DNA from: Syntrophaceae bacterium UBA4778
GTDB lineage: Bacteria; Desulfobacterota; Syntrophia; Syntrophales; UBA4778
Length of the DNA: 17,434 nt
Reading direction: 5' to 3'
NCBI GenBank assembly: GCA_002403175.1
Contig: DHHG01000069.1
Span: 1 to 17,434 of the forward strand
The position numbers and the translations under genes were made by a program. Below the pieces are notes generated by a model that had not been told where the DNA came from, ran no database searches, and worked only from the letters and a program-made list of their open reading frames with translations. Shown here in pieces: positions 7,349-13,473 of this stretch. The first letter of the stretch is position 1. Every line of letters begins with the position of its first letter.

Positions 7349-9051
7349 GTCCGGTCCTTTGTGTGACTGTTTTCATCCGGAACCCCTTCCTTGTTGTCTC
7401 CGACCTTGCGGAAAAAGGGCCTTATGACCAGTGAAGCCAGCAAAGCGCAAGCGGCAATCACAAATCCGATCACGACACTTCGGACATTTCCGCGCACGAT
7501 CAGGTCTCCGAGAGAACTGCCGAAAGCCACAAAGGCAATGCAGGCCGGGAGCATAAATACAAAGGTACTCCACAGATACTGACGGAAGGGGATAGGAGTC
7601 AGACCGAAGAGATAATTCAGAAGATTAAATGGAAAAACGGGTATGAGCCGGGTAAAGGCAACGGCTTTCCAACCGTGCCGGACAACCAGGTTCTGAAGCC
7701 ATTCCCATCTTTCAGACGGAATCTTTGACTTTACGGTTTCCTGAAAGAGATATCGGGCCAAAAAGAACGACAGACTGGCCCCGATAGTCGCTCCGGTAAT
7801 CGAAAAGATAACGCCCCAAACAGGGCCCCAGAAAAAACCCGCAGCCAAGGCGATGGGGATGCTGGGTAGAAAAAGGGAGGGGGCAATTGCATAAACACCG
7901 AGAAAAATGAGAGGGGCCAGGACCGGATGACGATCGAGAAGGTTTAGCAGCAGCCCGGTAGAAAAAGGCAGTTGCTGATTCAGGTAAATCGTGCCTGCCA
8001 ACAGGAGGATAATCAAAATACTCAAGAGAATTTTTTTTGTATTCATTCGCATAGCCATGGCGAGAAAGAAACGGTTCAACCATTGCAAAAGCGGAGAGGG
8101 TACCCGGTCGTTGCGTTCTATGCCGGTAATATATTCCAGAAGGTGCTTCGATTGTAACCCGTTGTCCCGGAAACGGTTCCGGCAGCCCATGCAGTAAGTG
8201 ACCAAGGTCCGCCCGCCGCTTTCCCGATTGATTCGTGTCAAAAAACGATTCGCCAGCTCCGGCGAGAGTACGTCCAGATTGCCCCCAGCGCCGCAGCAAC
8301 GGGGTTCTGAAGCCTCTCGGAAATCCGGATCGATGCGATGAACGTCTGCAACTGCTTTCTTCCTGATCACGGACCATTGCGAAGCCGGACAGGGATGGTG
8401 AAGATAGATACTTTCCCCGTCCTGCTTTTCAAAAACATCAGGAGGCAAAACCTCCAGAATGAAGGCGACGTCCATGTTGTCGAGATGCCGCGAAAGGAGC
8501 TTGTGACAATTCAGACACCCGGTGATCACCCTTTGAACCCCGCCCATACGTAGTTTGCGGTTGATTTCTTTCAGGGCTTCCAGAGCCGTTTCCGTATCAC
8601 CCAGTCCGAAGACAGGATCATAGCAGCAATCAAGAACCAAGCCGGCCTTTGTTTCCAGCTTCCGGTTTAAAATATTCCGGGCCTGGCGAACCAGGTCCGG
8701 CCGGTTTGCGGCGAGACCGCATCCCGGCCAGAAAATCGTGTCTGCACAGTCGTAAAAAGAAAACAGGAAACCGTGTCCGGTGACCGCAAACCGTTTTGCC
8801 CCATCCAGGATTCTCTTTACGGGAGGCGGGGTCTGGTTCCCTTGGATCATTTTCTTCTTTGTCTCAAAAAAGGCGGATGACGGCGACAAACCCTCCGGAC
8901 AGAGCGCATCGCACCTGCGGCACGATGTGCAATAAAAAGATGTCTCCGGATGCTCTGAAAGAATCTGAACCGGGCTTCCGTGTTCCGCCAGAAAGGGGCA
9001 GGCTTCAATGCAGACCCCGCAACGGGTGCATCTCTCCTGAAAATCGGCCAC
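7345..9051 (-). CDS. Ferredoxin/CCG Fe-S protein fused to TVP38/TMEM64 (VTT) membrane domain
   Basis: 568-residue three-part fusion. (1) Residues 1-60: two 4Fe-4S motifs, C8-x2-C-x2-C-x3-C18 and C41-x2-C-x2-C-x3-C51. (2) About 105-310: two cysteine-rich CCG-type repeats as in HdrB/HdrD/GlpC (PGCG 109-112; DCC 141-143; GCLNC 178-182; HHPC 218-221; RCCGAGG 251-257; CMGC 287-290), which bind a non-cubane cluster or act on disulfides. (3) About 340-545: a TVP38/DedA-like domain with several membrane helices, PSLFLPSIPIALAAGFFWGP (391-410), GATIGASLSFFLAR and FTRLIPVFPFNLLNYLFGLT. This suggests a membrane-anchored cytoplasmic thiol/disulfide oxidoreductase. The start is GTG 9051, 2 nt after the rhodanese stop, with no clear ribosome-binding site, so coupled translation is likely. 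Its end overlaps arsS by ATGA. Confidence 0.9.
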   Translation of the reverse strand: MADFQERCTRCGVCIEACPFLAEHGSPVQILSEHPETSFYCTSCRRCDALCPEGLSPSSAFFETKKKMIQGNQTPPPVKRILDGAKRFAVTGHGFLFSFYDCADTIFWPGCGLAANRPDLVRQARNILNRKLETKAGLVLDCCYDPVFGLGDTETALEALKEINRKLRMGGVQRVITGCLNCHKLLSRHLDNMDVAFILEVLPPDVFEKQDGESIYLHHPCPASQWSVIRKKAVADVHRIDPDFREASEPRCCGAGGNLDVLSPELANRFLTRINRESGGRTLVTYCMGCRNRFRDNGLQSKHLLEYITGIERNDRVPSPLLQWLNRFFLAMAMRMNTKKILLSILIILLLAGTIYLNQQLPFSTGLLLNLLDRHPVLAPLIFLGVYAIAPSLFLPSIPIALAAGFFWGPVWGVIFSITGATIGASLSFFLARYLFQETVKSKIPSERWEWLQNLVVRHGWKAVAFTRLIPVFPFNLLNYLFGLTPIPFRQYLWSTFVFMLPACIAFVAFGSSLGDLIVRGNVRSVVIGFVIAACALLASLVIRPFFRKVGDNKEGVPDENSHTKDRT

Positions 9052-9053
9052 CG

Positions 9054-9566
9054 TTATTTCACTTTCTCTATGGGATAATCCGCTTCATCCCAGGCCTTGA
9101 TGCCCCCCGGTTGACGGTAGACGTTCTTGTATCCGAGCTTTGCCGCCCACATGGCCGCATTATGGCTTCGTGTGCATTTCACAAAACCGCAGTAGAAAAC
9201 GATCAGGCGGTCCTTATCCGGCCCCAGCAGCTTTTCCAGGGCGGCTTTCGTTTTGTCGTCCATTGTCTTCATTTCCGGAATCGGGAATTCCATCTGAACG
9301 GCGCTCGGTATATGTTGTTTCTTATAGCTTGCTTCGAAGGGCATGGTATCTACGACCAGCATGGGCCGCTTCTGGTCAAGCCAGCTCTTGAGTTCCGGGG
9401 TCGAAACGATTTTGTAGCCGCCTCGCCCGACCTCGCCGGAAAAGTTTACGGCTATTTTCTCCGTCTCCAGCTCTTTTGTACCCCAGGCCGCAAAAGTGTT
9501 ACCGGTAACTCCAAACATCAGCAAAACGATAACCAAAATAGAAAATGGATATAACTGTTTCCTCAT
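9054..9566 (-). CDS. Exported rhodanese-like sulfurtransferase
   Basis: 170 residues with a cleavable signal peptide (1-26, ...NTFA/AWG), so periplasmic or membrane-attached. Single rhodanese domain: VVDTMPFEASYKKQHIPSAVQMEF (substrate-side Asp and HIPSA block), active-site loop FYCGFVKCTRS with catalytic Cys126 and a second Cys131, and the terminal YRQPGGIKAW motif. Rhodaneses carry sulfur (in some cases selenium) as a cysteine persulfide; here Cys126/Cys131 could also form a resolving disulfide. Start ATG 9566 has AGGAG 8 nt upstream. Second gene of the operon, 54 bp after the MauE/DoxX gene and 2 bp before the Fe-S/TVP38 gene. Confidence 0.9.
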   Translation of the reverse strand: MRKQLYPFSILVIVLLMFGVTGNTFAAWGTKELETEKIAVNFSGEVGRGGYKIVSTPELKSWLDQKRPMLVVDTMPFEASYKKQHIPSAVQMEFPIPEMKTMDDKTKAALEKLLGPDKDRLIVFYCGFVKCTRSHNAAMWAAKLGYKNVYRQPGGIKAWDEADYPIEKVK

Positions 9567-9620
9567 CTGTAACTCTCCTTTCTTCTCTTAGAAATTTAAT
9601 TCGAAATCATTTCGTATGCT

Positions 9621-10106
9621 TTACCTCTGACCCCTCTCCCTGAGCGCCCGGGTACGCCGAAAAAAGTAAAGATACGGTATAACAACCCCGATCAGGATCA
9701 GATCACGATAAAAGGCCACTCTCAGCCCCGTCCGTTTGTCCAGTTCGTCTGTCCCGAAACAGCCGCAATCGACATTCAGGTCTCCGAGGATGCCGTATCC
9801 GAGGACAAGGACAAAGAGGACCAGCAGTCCTGCGATAAGATGAAGTCCCCACGGTCGATCCCAAAGAAGGGCCAGTCCGGCGACAATTTCGATCATAGGA
9901 AGTCCGATTGCCACTATGGGGAGAAATAATTCCGGGACAATGTCATATGCTGAAATGGTTACGGCAAATATTTTGGGAGCCAATAGTTTGACACTGCCGC
10001 CATAAATAAACAGCGCTGCCAGCCCCGTGCGGACCAGCAAATAGAGCTGACGTCGGAGCAGGAGTTTATGAATTGATTTGAAAATACCTAGATTGGAGTG
10101 AACCAA
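9621..10106 (-). CDS. MauE/DoxX-family redox-associated membrane protein
   Basis: 161 residues, four predicted membrane helices (about 22-40, 58-80, 88-108, 132-150). The first helix begins LLVRTGLAALFIYGGSVKLLAPK, typical of DoxX/MauE proteins, and DCGCFG (113-118, Cys114/Cys116) is the MauE-type cysteine motif thought to pass reducing equivalents to periplasmic partners. Start: I chose TTG at 10106 because a perfect AGGAG (10118-10114) lies 7 nt upstream; the longer frame begins at another TTG (10136) inside a hairpin loop and has no ribosome-binding site. First gene of the leftward operon; its ribosome-binding site is buried in a strong hairpin (10110-10163). The rhodanese encoded next is a plausible redox partner (inference from adjacency). 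Confidence 0.85.
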   Translation of the reverse strand: MVHSNLGIFKSIHKLLLRRQLYLLVRTGLAALFIYGGSVKLLAPKIFAVTISAYDIVPELFLPIVAIGLPMIEIVAGLALLWDRPWGLHLIAGLLVLFVLVLGYGILGDLNVDCGCFGTDELDKRTGLRVAFYRDLILIGVVIPYLYFFRRTRALRERGQR

Positions 10107-10109
10107 ATT

Positions 10110-10163
10110 AGCTCTCCTGAATACGCCATGCCGCAATCACCGCGGCACGACATCAGGACAGCT
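10110..10163 (-). promoter_or_regulatory. Long hairpin sequestering the Shine-Dalgarno of the MauE/DoxX gene
   Basis: In the leftward transcript AGCT-G-TCCTGA pairs with TCAGGA-G-AGCT (10163-10153 with 10120-10110): 10 pairs with one G/G mismatch. Above an internal loop a perfect TGCCGC/GCGGCA stem (10147-10142 with 10134-10129) closes a 7-nt loop. The 3' arm contains AGGAG, the ribosome-binding site of the TTG start at 10106, so the folded form should block initiation. A second CTCCT (10186-10182) further upstream could also pair with AGGAG. The fold was found by eye; no energy was calculated. Confidence 0.7.
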
Positions 10164-10185
10164 CTAGTTGGTCGAAGGCGGAGGA

Positions 10186-10227
10186 GCGGCAAACCAGTCT
10201 TTTCTGGAGAACCGCCCGGGTTCTCTA
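10186..10227 (-). promoter_or_regulatory. Two mutually exclusive hairpins in the operon leader
   Basis: Hairpin A pairs 10227-10219 with 10213-10205 (GAGAACC/GGTTCTC core plus one G.U and one A-T pair; 5-nt loop). Hairpin B pairs GCGG 10215-10212 with CCGC 10189-10186 and, inside, CCAG 10207-10204 with CTGG 10197-10194, with symmetrical 4-nt internal loops. A and B share 10204-10215, so only one can form. Neither is followed by a T-run, so a plain terminator is unlikely; the arrangement suits a conformational switch. Confidence 0.5.
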
Positions 10228-10235
10228 AGACTCCC

Positions 10236-10277
10236 TCAAATTAAGGGTGTGAAAAATAAGGCTAGATAATTGACCAT
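10236..10277 (-). CDS. Putative 13-aa leader peptide (upstream ORF)
   Basis: The frame ATG...TGA encodes MVNYLALFFTPLI. It has AAGG (10288-10285) 7 nt upstream of the ATG and starts about 35 nt after the predicted transcription start of the leftward operon. The stop codon lies in a small CCCT/AGGG hairpin (10247-10233), just before the switch-like hairpins. The hydrophobic, Pro-containing end is compatible with a ribosome-stalling leader, but no known arrest motif is recognised. Very short frames arise by chance, so confidence rests on the position and the ribosome-binding site. Confidence 0.4.
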   Translation of the reverse strand: MVNYLALFFTPLI

Positions 10278-10298
10278 CACTTTACCTTGTGTTAGTTT
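10270..10298 (+). promoter_or_regulatory. Candidate sigma-70 promoter for the transferase pair
   Basis: TTGACC (10270-10275), 17 nt, TAGTTT (10293-10298): five and four matches to consensus. The start would be near 10305, so the transcript begins inside the leftward promoter region and runs over the palindrome at 10317-10330, which could let one regulator act on both directions. A moderate match in AT-rich sequence. The 342 bp between the two divergent coding starts hold only this, the leftward promoter and the leader elements listed separately. Confidence 0.35.
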
Positions 10299-10316
10299 CT
10301 CGGATGAAATTAGTAG

Positions 10317-10348
10317 TGGTTTATAAACCATCAAAAAAAGAATGTCAA
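10317..10348 (-). promoter_or_regulatory. Sigma-70 promoter with palindromic operator, leftward operon
   Basis: On the minus strand TTGACA (10348-10343, full consensus) and TATAAA (10325-10320, five of six) are 17 nt apart, predicting a start near 10313. The -10 box sits in the middle of a perfect 14-bp palindrome TGGTTTATAAACCA (10317-10330), a classic position for a repressor operator. The resulting leader to the first gene is about 205 nt. No repressor gene is visible nearby. Confidence 0.75.
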
Positions 10349-10448
10349 TCCCTGGTCTAAGGACGCTCAGCGATTCCTGCCTGAATGCAATCATGAATAA
10401 GTGGACTGGCATTATGAATCCGATAGCTTTTACCCTTACAGGATCAAA

Positions 10449-11150
10449 ATGGACCGGGCTGAATCCAAGAAACAAGAACGATCTTTGATTATGTTAGCGA
10501 AATATCCCGAAAAGGGGAAGGTAAAATCCAGGCTCCTTTCTCTTGTGGATGCCGAAAACATCGTCCGTCTCTATCGTGCATTCATCTTGGATTTGCTGGA
10601 AAGGCTTGCTGAAGGCGATTACCGGTTCCGGATTGCTTATGATCCCTTTGAAAAAGAACAGGACTTCAGGAAAGAATTTGGAGAAAAATATCTTTATGTG
10701 CCGCAGACCGGATCGGATCTGGGGCGCAAGATGCAGAACGCGTTTGCAACCTGCTTTTCAGAAGGTATTCGTTATGCTGTTCTTATCGGGAGTGATAGCC
10801 CTGATCTTCCGAAACGGTTCATCGAAAAAGCATTTCAAATGCTGGAAAGTGATGGTGTTGTAATCGGTCCCTCCTATGATGGAGGATATTATCTGATCGG
10901 TTTCAGCTCTGAATCATTCTTTCCTGGTGTTTTTGACGAGATCCCCTGGGGTACGGAAAATGTCTGCGAAAAGTCGGTGCAAATCCTTGGAAAAGCTGGA
11001 ATCCACGTTCATAAGCTCCCTCTTTGGAGAGATATTGACAGGCCGGAAGACATTGCTATGCTGATTGATGATAGCAAAGAAAACGGATTCACGGATTCCA
11101 GAACCATGGCAGTTCTCCGTGACGAAGGATTTGTAAAACAGCCATTATGA
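10449..11150 (+). CDS. TIGR04282-type glycosyltransferase (DUF2064, ArsS/selenodomain-associated transferase 1)
   Basis: 233 residues, GT-A/nucleotidyltransferase-like fold. Signature blocks: LIMLAKYPEKGKVKSRL near the N-terminus (13-29), LIGSDSPDLP (112-121), VVIGPSYDGGYYLIGF (137-152), and WRDIDRPEDI (193-202). Proteins of this family occur beside ArsS-type radical SAM genes, as here; the donor and acceptor are not established. Start ATG 10449 has AGGA (10440-10443) 5 nt upstream; the open frame extends to a GTG at 10401 without a comparable site. The gene overlaps the following transferase by ATGA (11147-11150), so the two are translationally coupled. It is divergent from the operon containing arsS. 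Confidence 0.87.
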   Translation: MDRAESKKQERSLIMLAKYPEKGKVKSRLLSLVDAENIVRLYRAFILDLLERLAEGDYRFRIAYDPFEKEQDFRKEFGEKYLYVPQTGSDLGRKMQNAFATCFSEGIRYAVLIGSDSPDLPKRFIEKAFQMLESDGVVIGPSYDGGYYLIGFSSESFFPGVFDEIPWGTENVCEKSVQILGKAGIHVHKLPLWRDIDRPEDIAMLIDDSKENGFTDSRTMAVLRDEGFVKQPL

Positions 11151-11839
11151 ATCCAAACATCTCAATTATTATCCCTGTTTTCCACGAAGAATCTCACATC
11201 AATAAAGTAATCGATCACCTCCGGGTTCTTCAATTTGACTCGCCTTTGGAAATCATCATCGTGGATGGGGACGAAAAGGGGAGTACCATCAGGATGATTA
11301 GGGAGGCTTCTGTCGTAACTGCCATTTCAAAAAGGGGACGAGGCAGCCAGATGAACAGAGGAGCTGCCATGGCCAGGGGAGATATCCTTTTATTCCTGCA
11401 CGCCGATACACGCCTTCCCGGAAATGCGCTGGCCCTGATCGAATCGGAAATGAGGGATCCTTTATGCATGGCAGGCGCTTTTGATCTGGCGATCGCATCC
11501 GGAAAGCCCATTTACCGCTTGATTGAAAAGGGCGCTACGGTTCGCTCCCGGCTGACGCGAATCCCTTACGGAGATCAGGCGCACTTCTTTCGAAGGAGCT
11601 ATTTTCAAACATTAGGTGGTTTTGCCGAGATCCCGATTATGGAAGATGTCGAAATCATGGGGCGTGTTAAAAGGCGCGGGGATAGAATTGAAATTATCAG
11701 CAATCCTGTCCTGACGTCGGCACGACGCTGGGAAAAGGAGGGGATTGTCATGTGTACCCTCCGGAACTGGTTGCTTATTATACTTTATTTCTTTGGGATT
11801 TCTCCTATGAGCCTGACCCGGTTCTACTACAAGGGGTGA
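11147..11839 (+). CDS. TIGR04283-type family 2 glycosyltransferase (ArsS/selenodomain-associated transferase 2)
   Basis: 230 residues, GT2 family. It shows the nucleotide-sugar site (ISIIIPVFHEE 5-15; IIIVDGD 36-42), RGRGSQMNRGAAMARGDILLFLHADT (63-88; HADT for the DxD position), FFRRSYFQTLGGF (147-159), and IMEDVE (164-169). RRW (193-195) and a hydrophobic C-terminal segment (about 207-219) suggest membrane contact. This family is the usual partner of TIGR04282 proteins beside ArsS, thought to build or extend the modified sugar; exact reaction unknown. Its start overlaps the preceding stop (ATGA). The end is 15 bp from the convergent thrC stop. Confidence 0.88.
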   Translation: MNPNISIIIPVFHEESHINKVIDHLRVLQFDSPLEIIIVDGDEKGSTIRMIREASVVTAISKRGRGSQMNRGAAMARGDILLFLHADTRLPGNALALIESEMRDPLCMAGAFDLAIASGKPIYRLIEKGATVRSRLTRIPYGDQAHFFRRSYFQTLGGFAEIPIMEDVEIMGRVKRRGDRIEIISNPVLTSARRWEKEGIVMCTLRNWLLIILYFFGISPMSLTRFYYKG

Positions 11840-11854
11840 AACCGGATTCCATAG

Positions 11855-13240
11855 CTAATCTTCAGCCTTCAGATTTTTCATGAGATATTCTTTAAATGCA
11901 ATGTAATCGGCATCCAATTCGATCGCATGTCCCTTTCTGGATTCGATCCCTTTCATGCTGGGCGGAAGCTCCGGCGTCAATTTTAGAAGCTCTATGATGT
12001 TTTCCGGAAATTTGGCAGGATGGGCCGTTTCCAGCGAGATGCACAGAGGAAAGTCCCCGAACCGGTCGAGATAATTCTCCAGTCCGCGCCAGCCCACGGC
12101 TCCGTGGGGTTCCAGAATGACCTTGTATTTTTCGTATACGCGTTTCATGGTCCGGCGGGTTTCCGTATCGGAAATGCTGACGGAAAAGATATTCTTCCTC
12201 ATTTCCTCAATATCCGGATACCGGTGAACACAACCGGTTCTGTCTACAGTGCCCCCATATAGATCAAAGAATCGCGCAAGATTGCTGGGATGACCGACAT
12301 TCATTGCATTGGAGAGGCATGCCTTGGAAGGCGACACCTTCCGGTAAAGAGCCGTTTCCAGGAAAATGGGGAATTCATCATTCTCGTTGGTGGGCATTAC
12401 GAGTTTGGCAACGGGGAGTCCCATTCGTCTGGCATACTCGCAGCCAAGTGCATCTCCGAAGTTGCCTGAAGGCACGGAATAAATAACCGGCTCCCATTCT
12501 CTGGAAAGCTGGGCATAAGCATAAACATAATAAATGATTTGAGGAAGAATCCTTCCGAAATTGATGGAATTGGCCGAGGTCAGTTGGAACGAAGACAGGT
12601 CCGGATCGGAAAAGGCCTGTTTGACCAGGTTCTGGCAATCATCGAATTTGCCCGCAACGGATAATGCCCGGACATTTTCGCCTATGGTGTCGAGCTGCTT
12701 TTTTTGAATCCCGCTGACCTCACCACGAGGATACAGGATTGTTACATCGATTCCTTCCACACCTTTGAACGCTTCACCTACGGCGCTGCCTGTATCGCCT
12801 GAAGTCGCAACCAGAACATTGAGACGCTTTCCTTTTTCGCGGAAATGACTCATGAGCCTCGCCATCATTCTCGCCGCAAAATCTTTGAAAGAGGCAGTGG
12901 GACCCTGATCCAAGCGCATGATGTATTTCCGGTCGTATACGTTTTCCAGGGGAACGGCGAAATTATAAGCGTCTTTTACTATTCTGCTCAAGTCGTCGCA
13001 CGGGATTTCCCCGTCTAAAAAAGCTTCTGATACGAGCATGGCGGATTCCGTATATGGCTTGTTCTGCAAGGATCGGATAGATTCCCAGGACAGCTGTGGT
13101 ATTGACTCCGGCATGAAAAGACCTTCATCAGGAGCCTGCCCCTGAAGGAGGGCCTCTTTAAAAGAAACGGTATCCTTGAAAGGCCTTACACCCTCGACAG
13201 AATCAAGGTTTCTGTTGGTACTATAATATCGGATAGGCAT
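11855..13240 (-). CDS. thrC: Threonine synthase
   Basis: 461-residue PLP enzyme converting O-phosphohomoserine to threonine in the cytoplasm. It starts MPIRYYSTNR as in bacterial ThrC, with SFKEALLQGQAPDEGLFMPE (26-45), the PLP lysine in TASFKDFA (Lys119), and the phosphate-binding ATSGDTGSAVGEA (145-157). Length and motifs are complete. I chose ATG 13240 because this N-terminus fits the family and GGGGAG lies just upstream (3 nt spacing, tighter than usual); the frame opens earlier at a TTG (13279) without a ribosome-binding site. A candidate promoter lies at 13360-13333. No other threonine genes adjoin it, and a link to the transferase/selD genes beyond adjacency is not evident. Confidence 0.95.
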   Translation of the reverse strand: MPIRYYSTNRNLDSVEGVRPFKDTVSFKEALLQGQAPDEGLFMPESIPQLSWESIRSLQNKPYTESAMLVSEAFLDGEIPCDDLSRIVKDAYNFAVPLENVYDRKYIMRLDQGPTASFKDFAARMMARLMSHFREKGKRLNVLVATSGDTGSAVGEAFKGVEGIDVTILYPRGEVSGIQKKQLDTIGENVRALSVAGKFDDCQNLVKQAFSDPDLSSFQLTSANSINFGRILPQIIYYVYAYAQLSREWEPVIYSVPSGNFGDALGCEYARRMGLPVAKLVMPTNENDEFPIFLETALYRKVSPSKACLSNAMNVGHPSNLARFFDLYGGTVDRTGCVHRYPDIEEMRKNIFSVSISDTETRRTMKRVYEKYKVILEPHGAVGWRGLENYLDRFGDFPLCISLETAHPAKFPENIIELLKLTPELPPSMKGIESRKGHAIELDADYIAFKEYLMKNLKAED

Positions 13241-13332
13241 AATCTCCCCTGTGAGCTTAAGCATTTTTCTGAAAAGCAAAAAAGGTATTTTAATCGTATT
13301 GAAGATAATAAATCAAATATTAAATTCCCTGA

Positions 13333-13360
13333 ATGTTATCGCTATCTTCGACTCCGTCAA
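13333..13360 (-). promoter_or_regulatory. Candidate sigma-70 promoter for thrC
   Basis: On the minus strand TTGACG (13360-13355) and TAACAT (13338-13333) are 16 nt apart: five and four matches to consensus. The start would be near 13326, giving a leader of about 85 nt, AT-rich and without an obvious attenuator or T-box. Confidence 0.45.
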
Positions 13361-13406
13361 ACAATAACCGTAAATTCGAAGCCCAATTTTTGAGGAGATC
13401 TATAGG

Positions 13407-13463
13407 ATGATCCACGTTGTTCTCAATTTCTTAATCTTTGACCTTCCGGATTTTTTATTATAA
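13407..13463 (+). CDS. Putative 18-aa upstream ORF before selD
   Basis: ATG at 13407 with GAGGAG (13392-13397) 9 nt upstream encodes MIHVVLNFLIFDLPDFLL and stops at 13461-13463, 10 nt before the selD ATG and in a different frame. selD itself lacks a recognisable Shine-Dalgarno, so selD may depend on ribosomes finishing this frame (translational coupling). It could also be chance; the good ribosome-binding site is the main support. Confidence 0.4.
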   Translation: MIHVVLNFLIFDLPDFLL

Positions 13464-13473
13464 AAAAATAGAC

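Noticed and set aside
8796..9554. 252-aa rightward open frame
   Set aside because: Antisense shadow across the Fe-S/TVP38 and rhodanese genes, both of which have clear conserved motifs.
10205..10227. Rho-independent terminator
   Set aside because: A strong stem, but no T-run follows on either strand.
10137..10260. tRNA (including tRNA-Sec) in the structured intergenic region
   Set aside because: No cloverleaf, no anticodon arm with TCA, and no T-arm consensus; the stems fit a leader switch instead.
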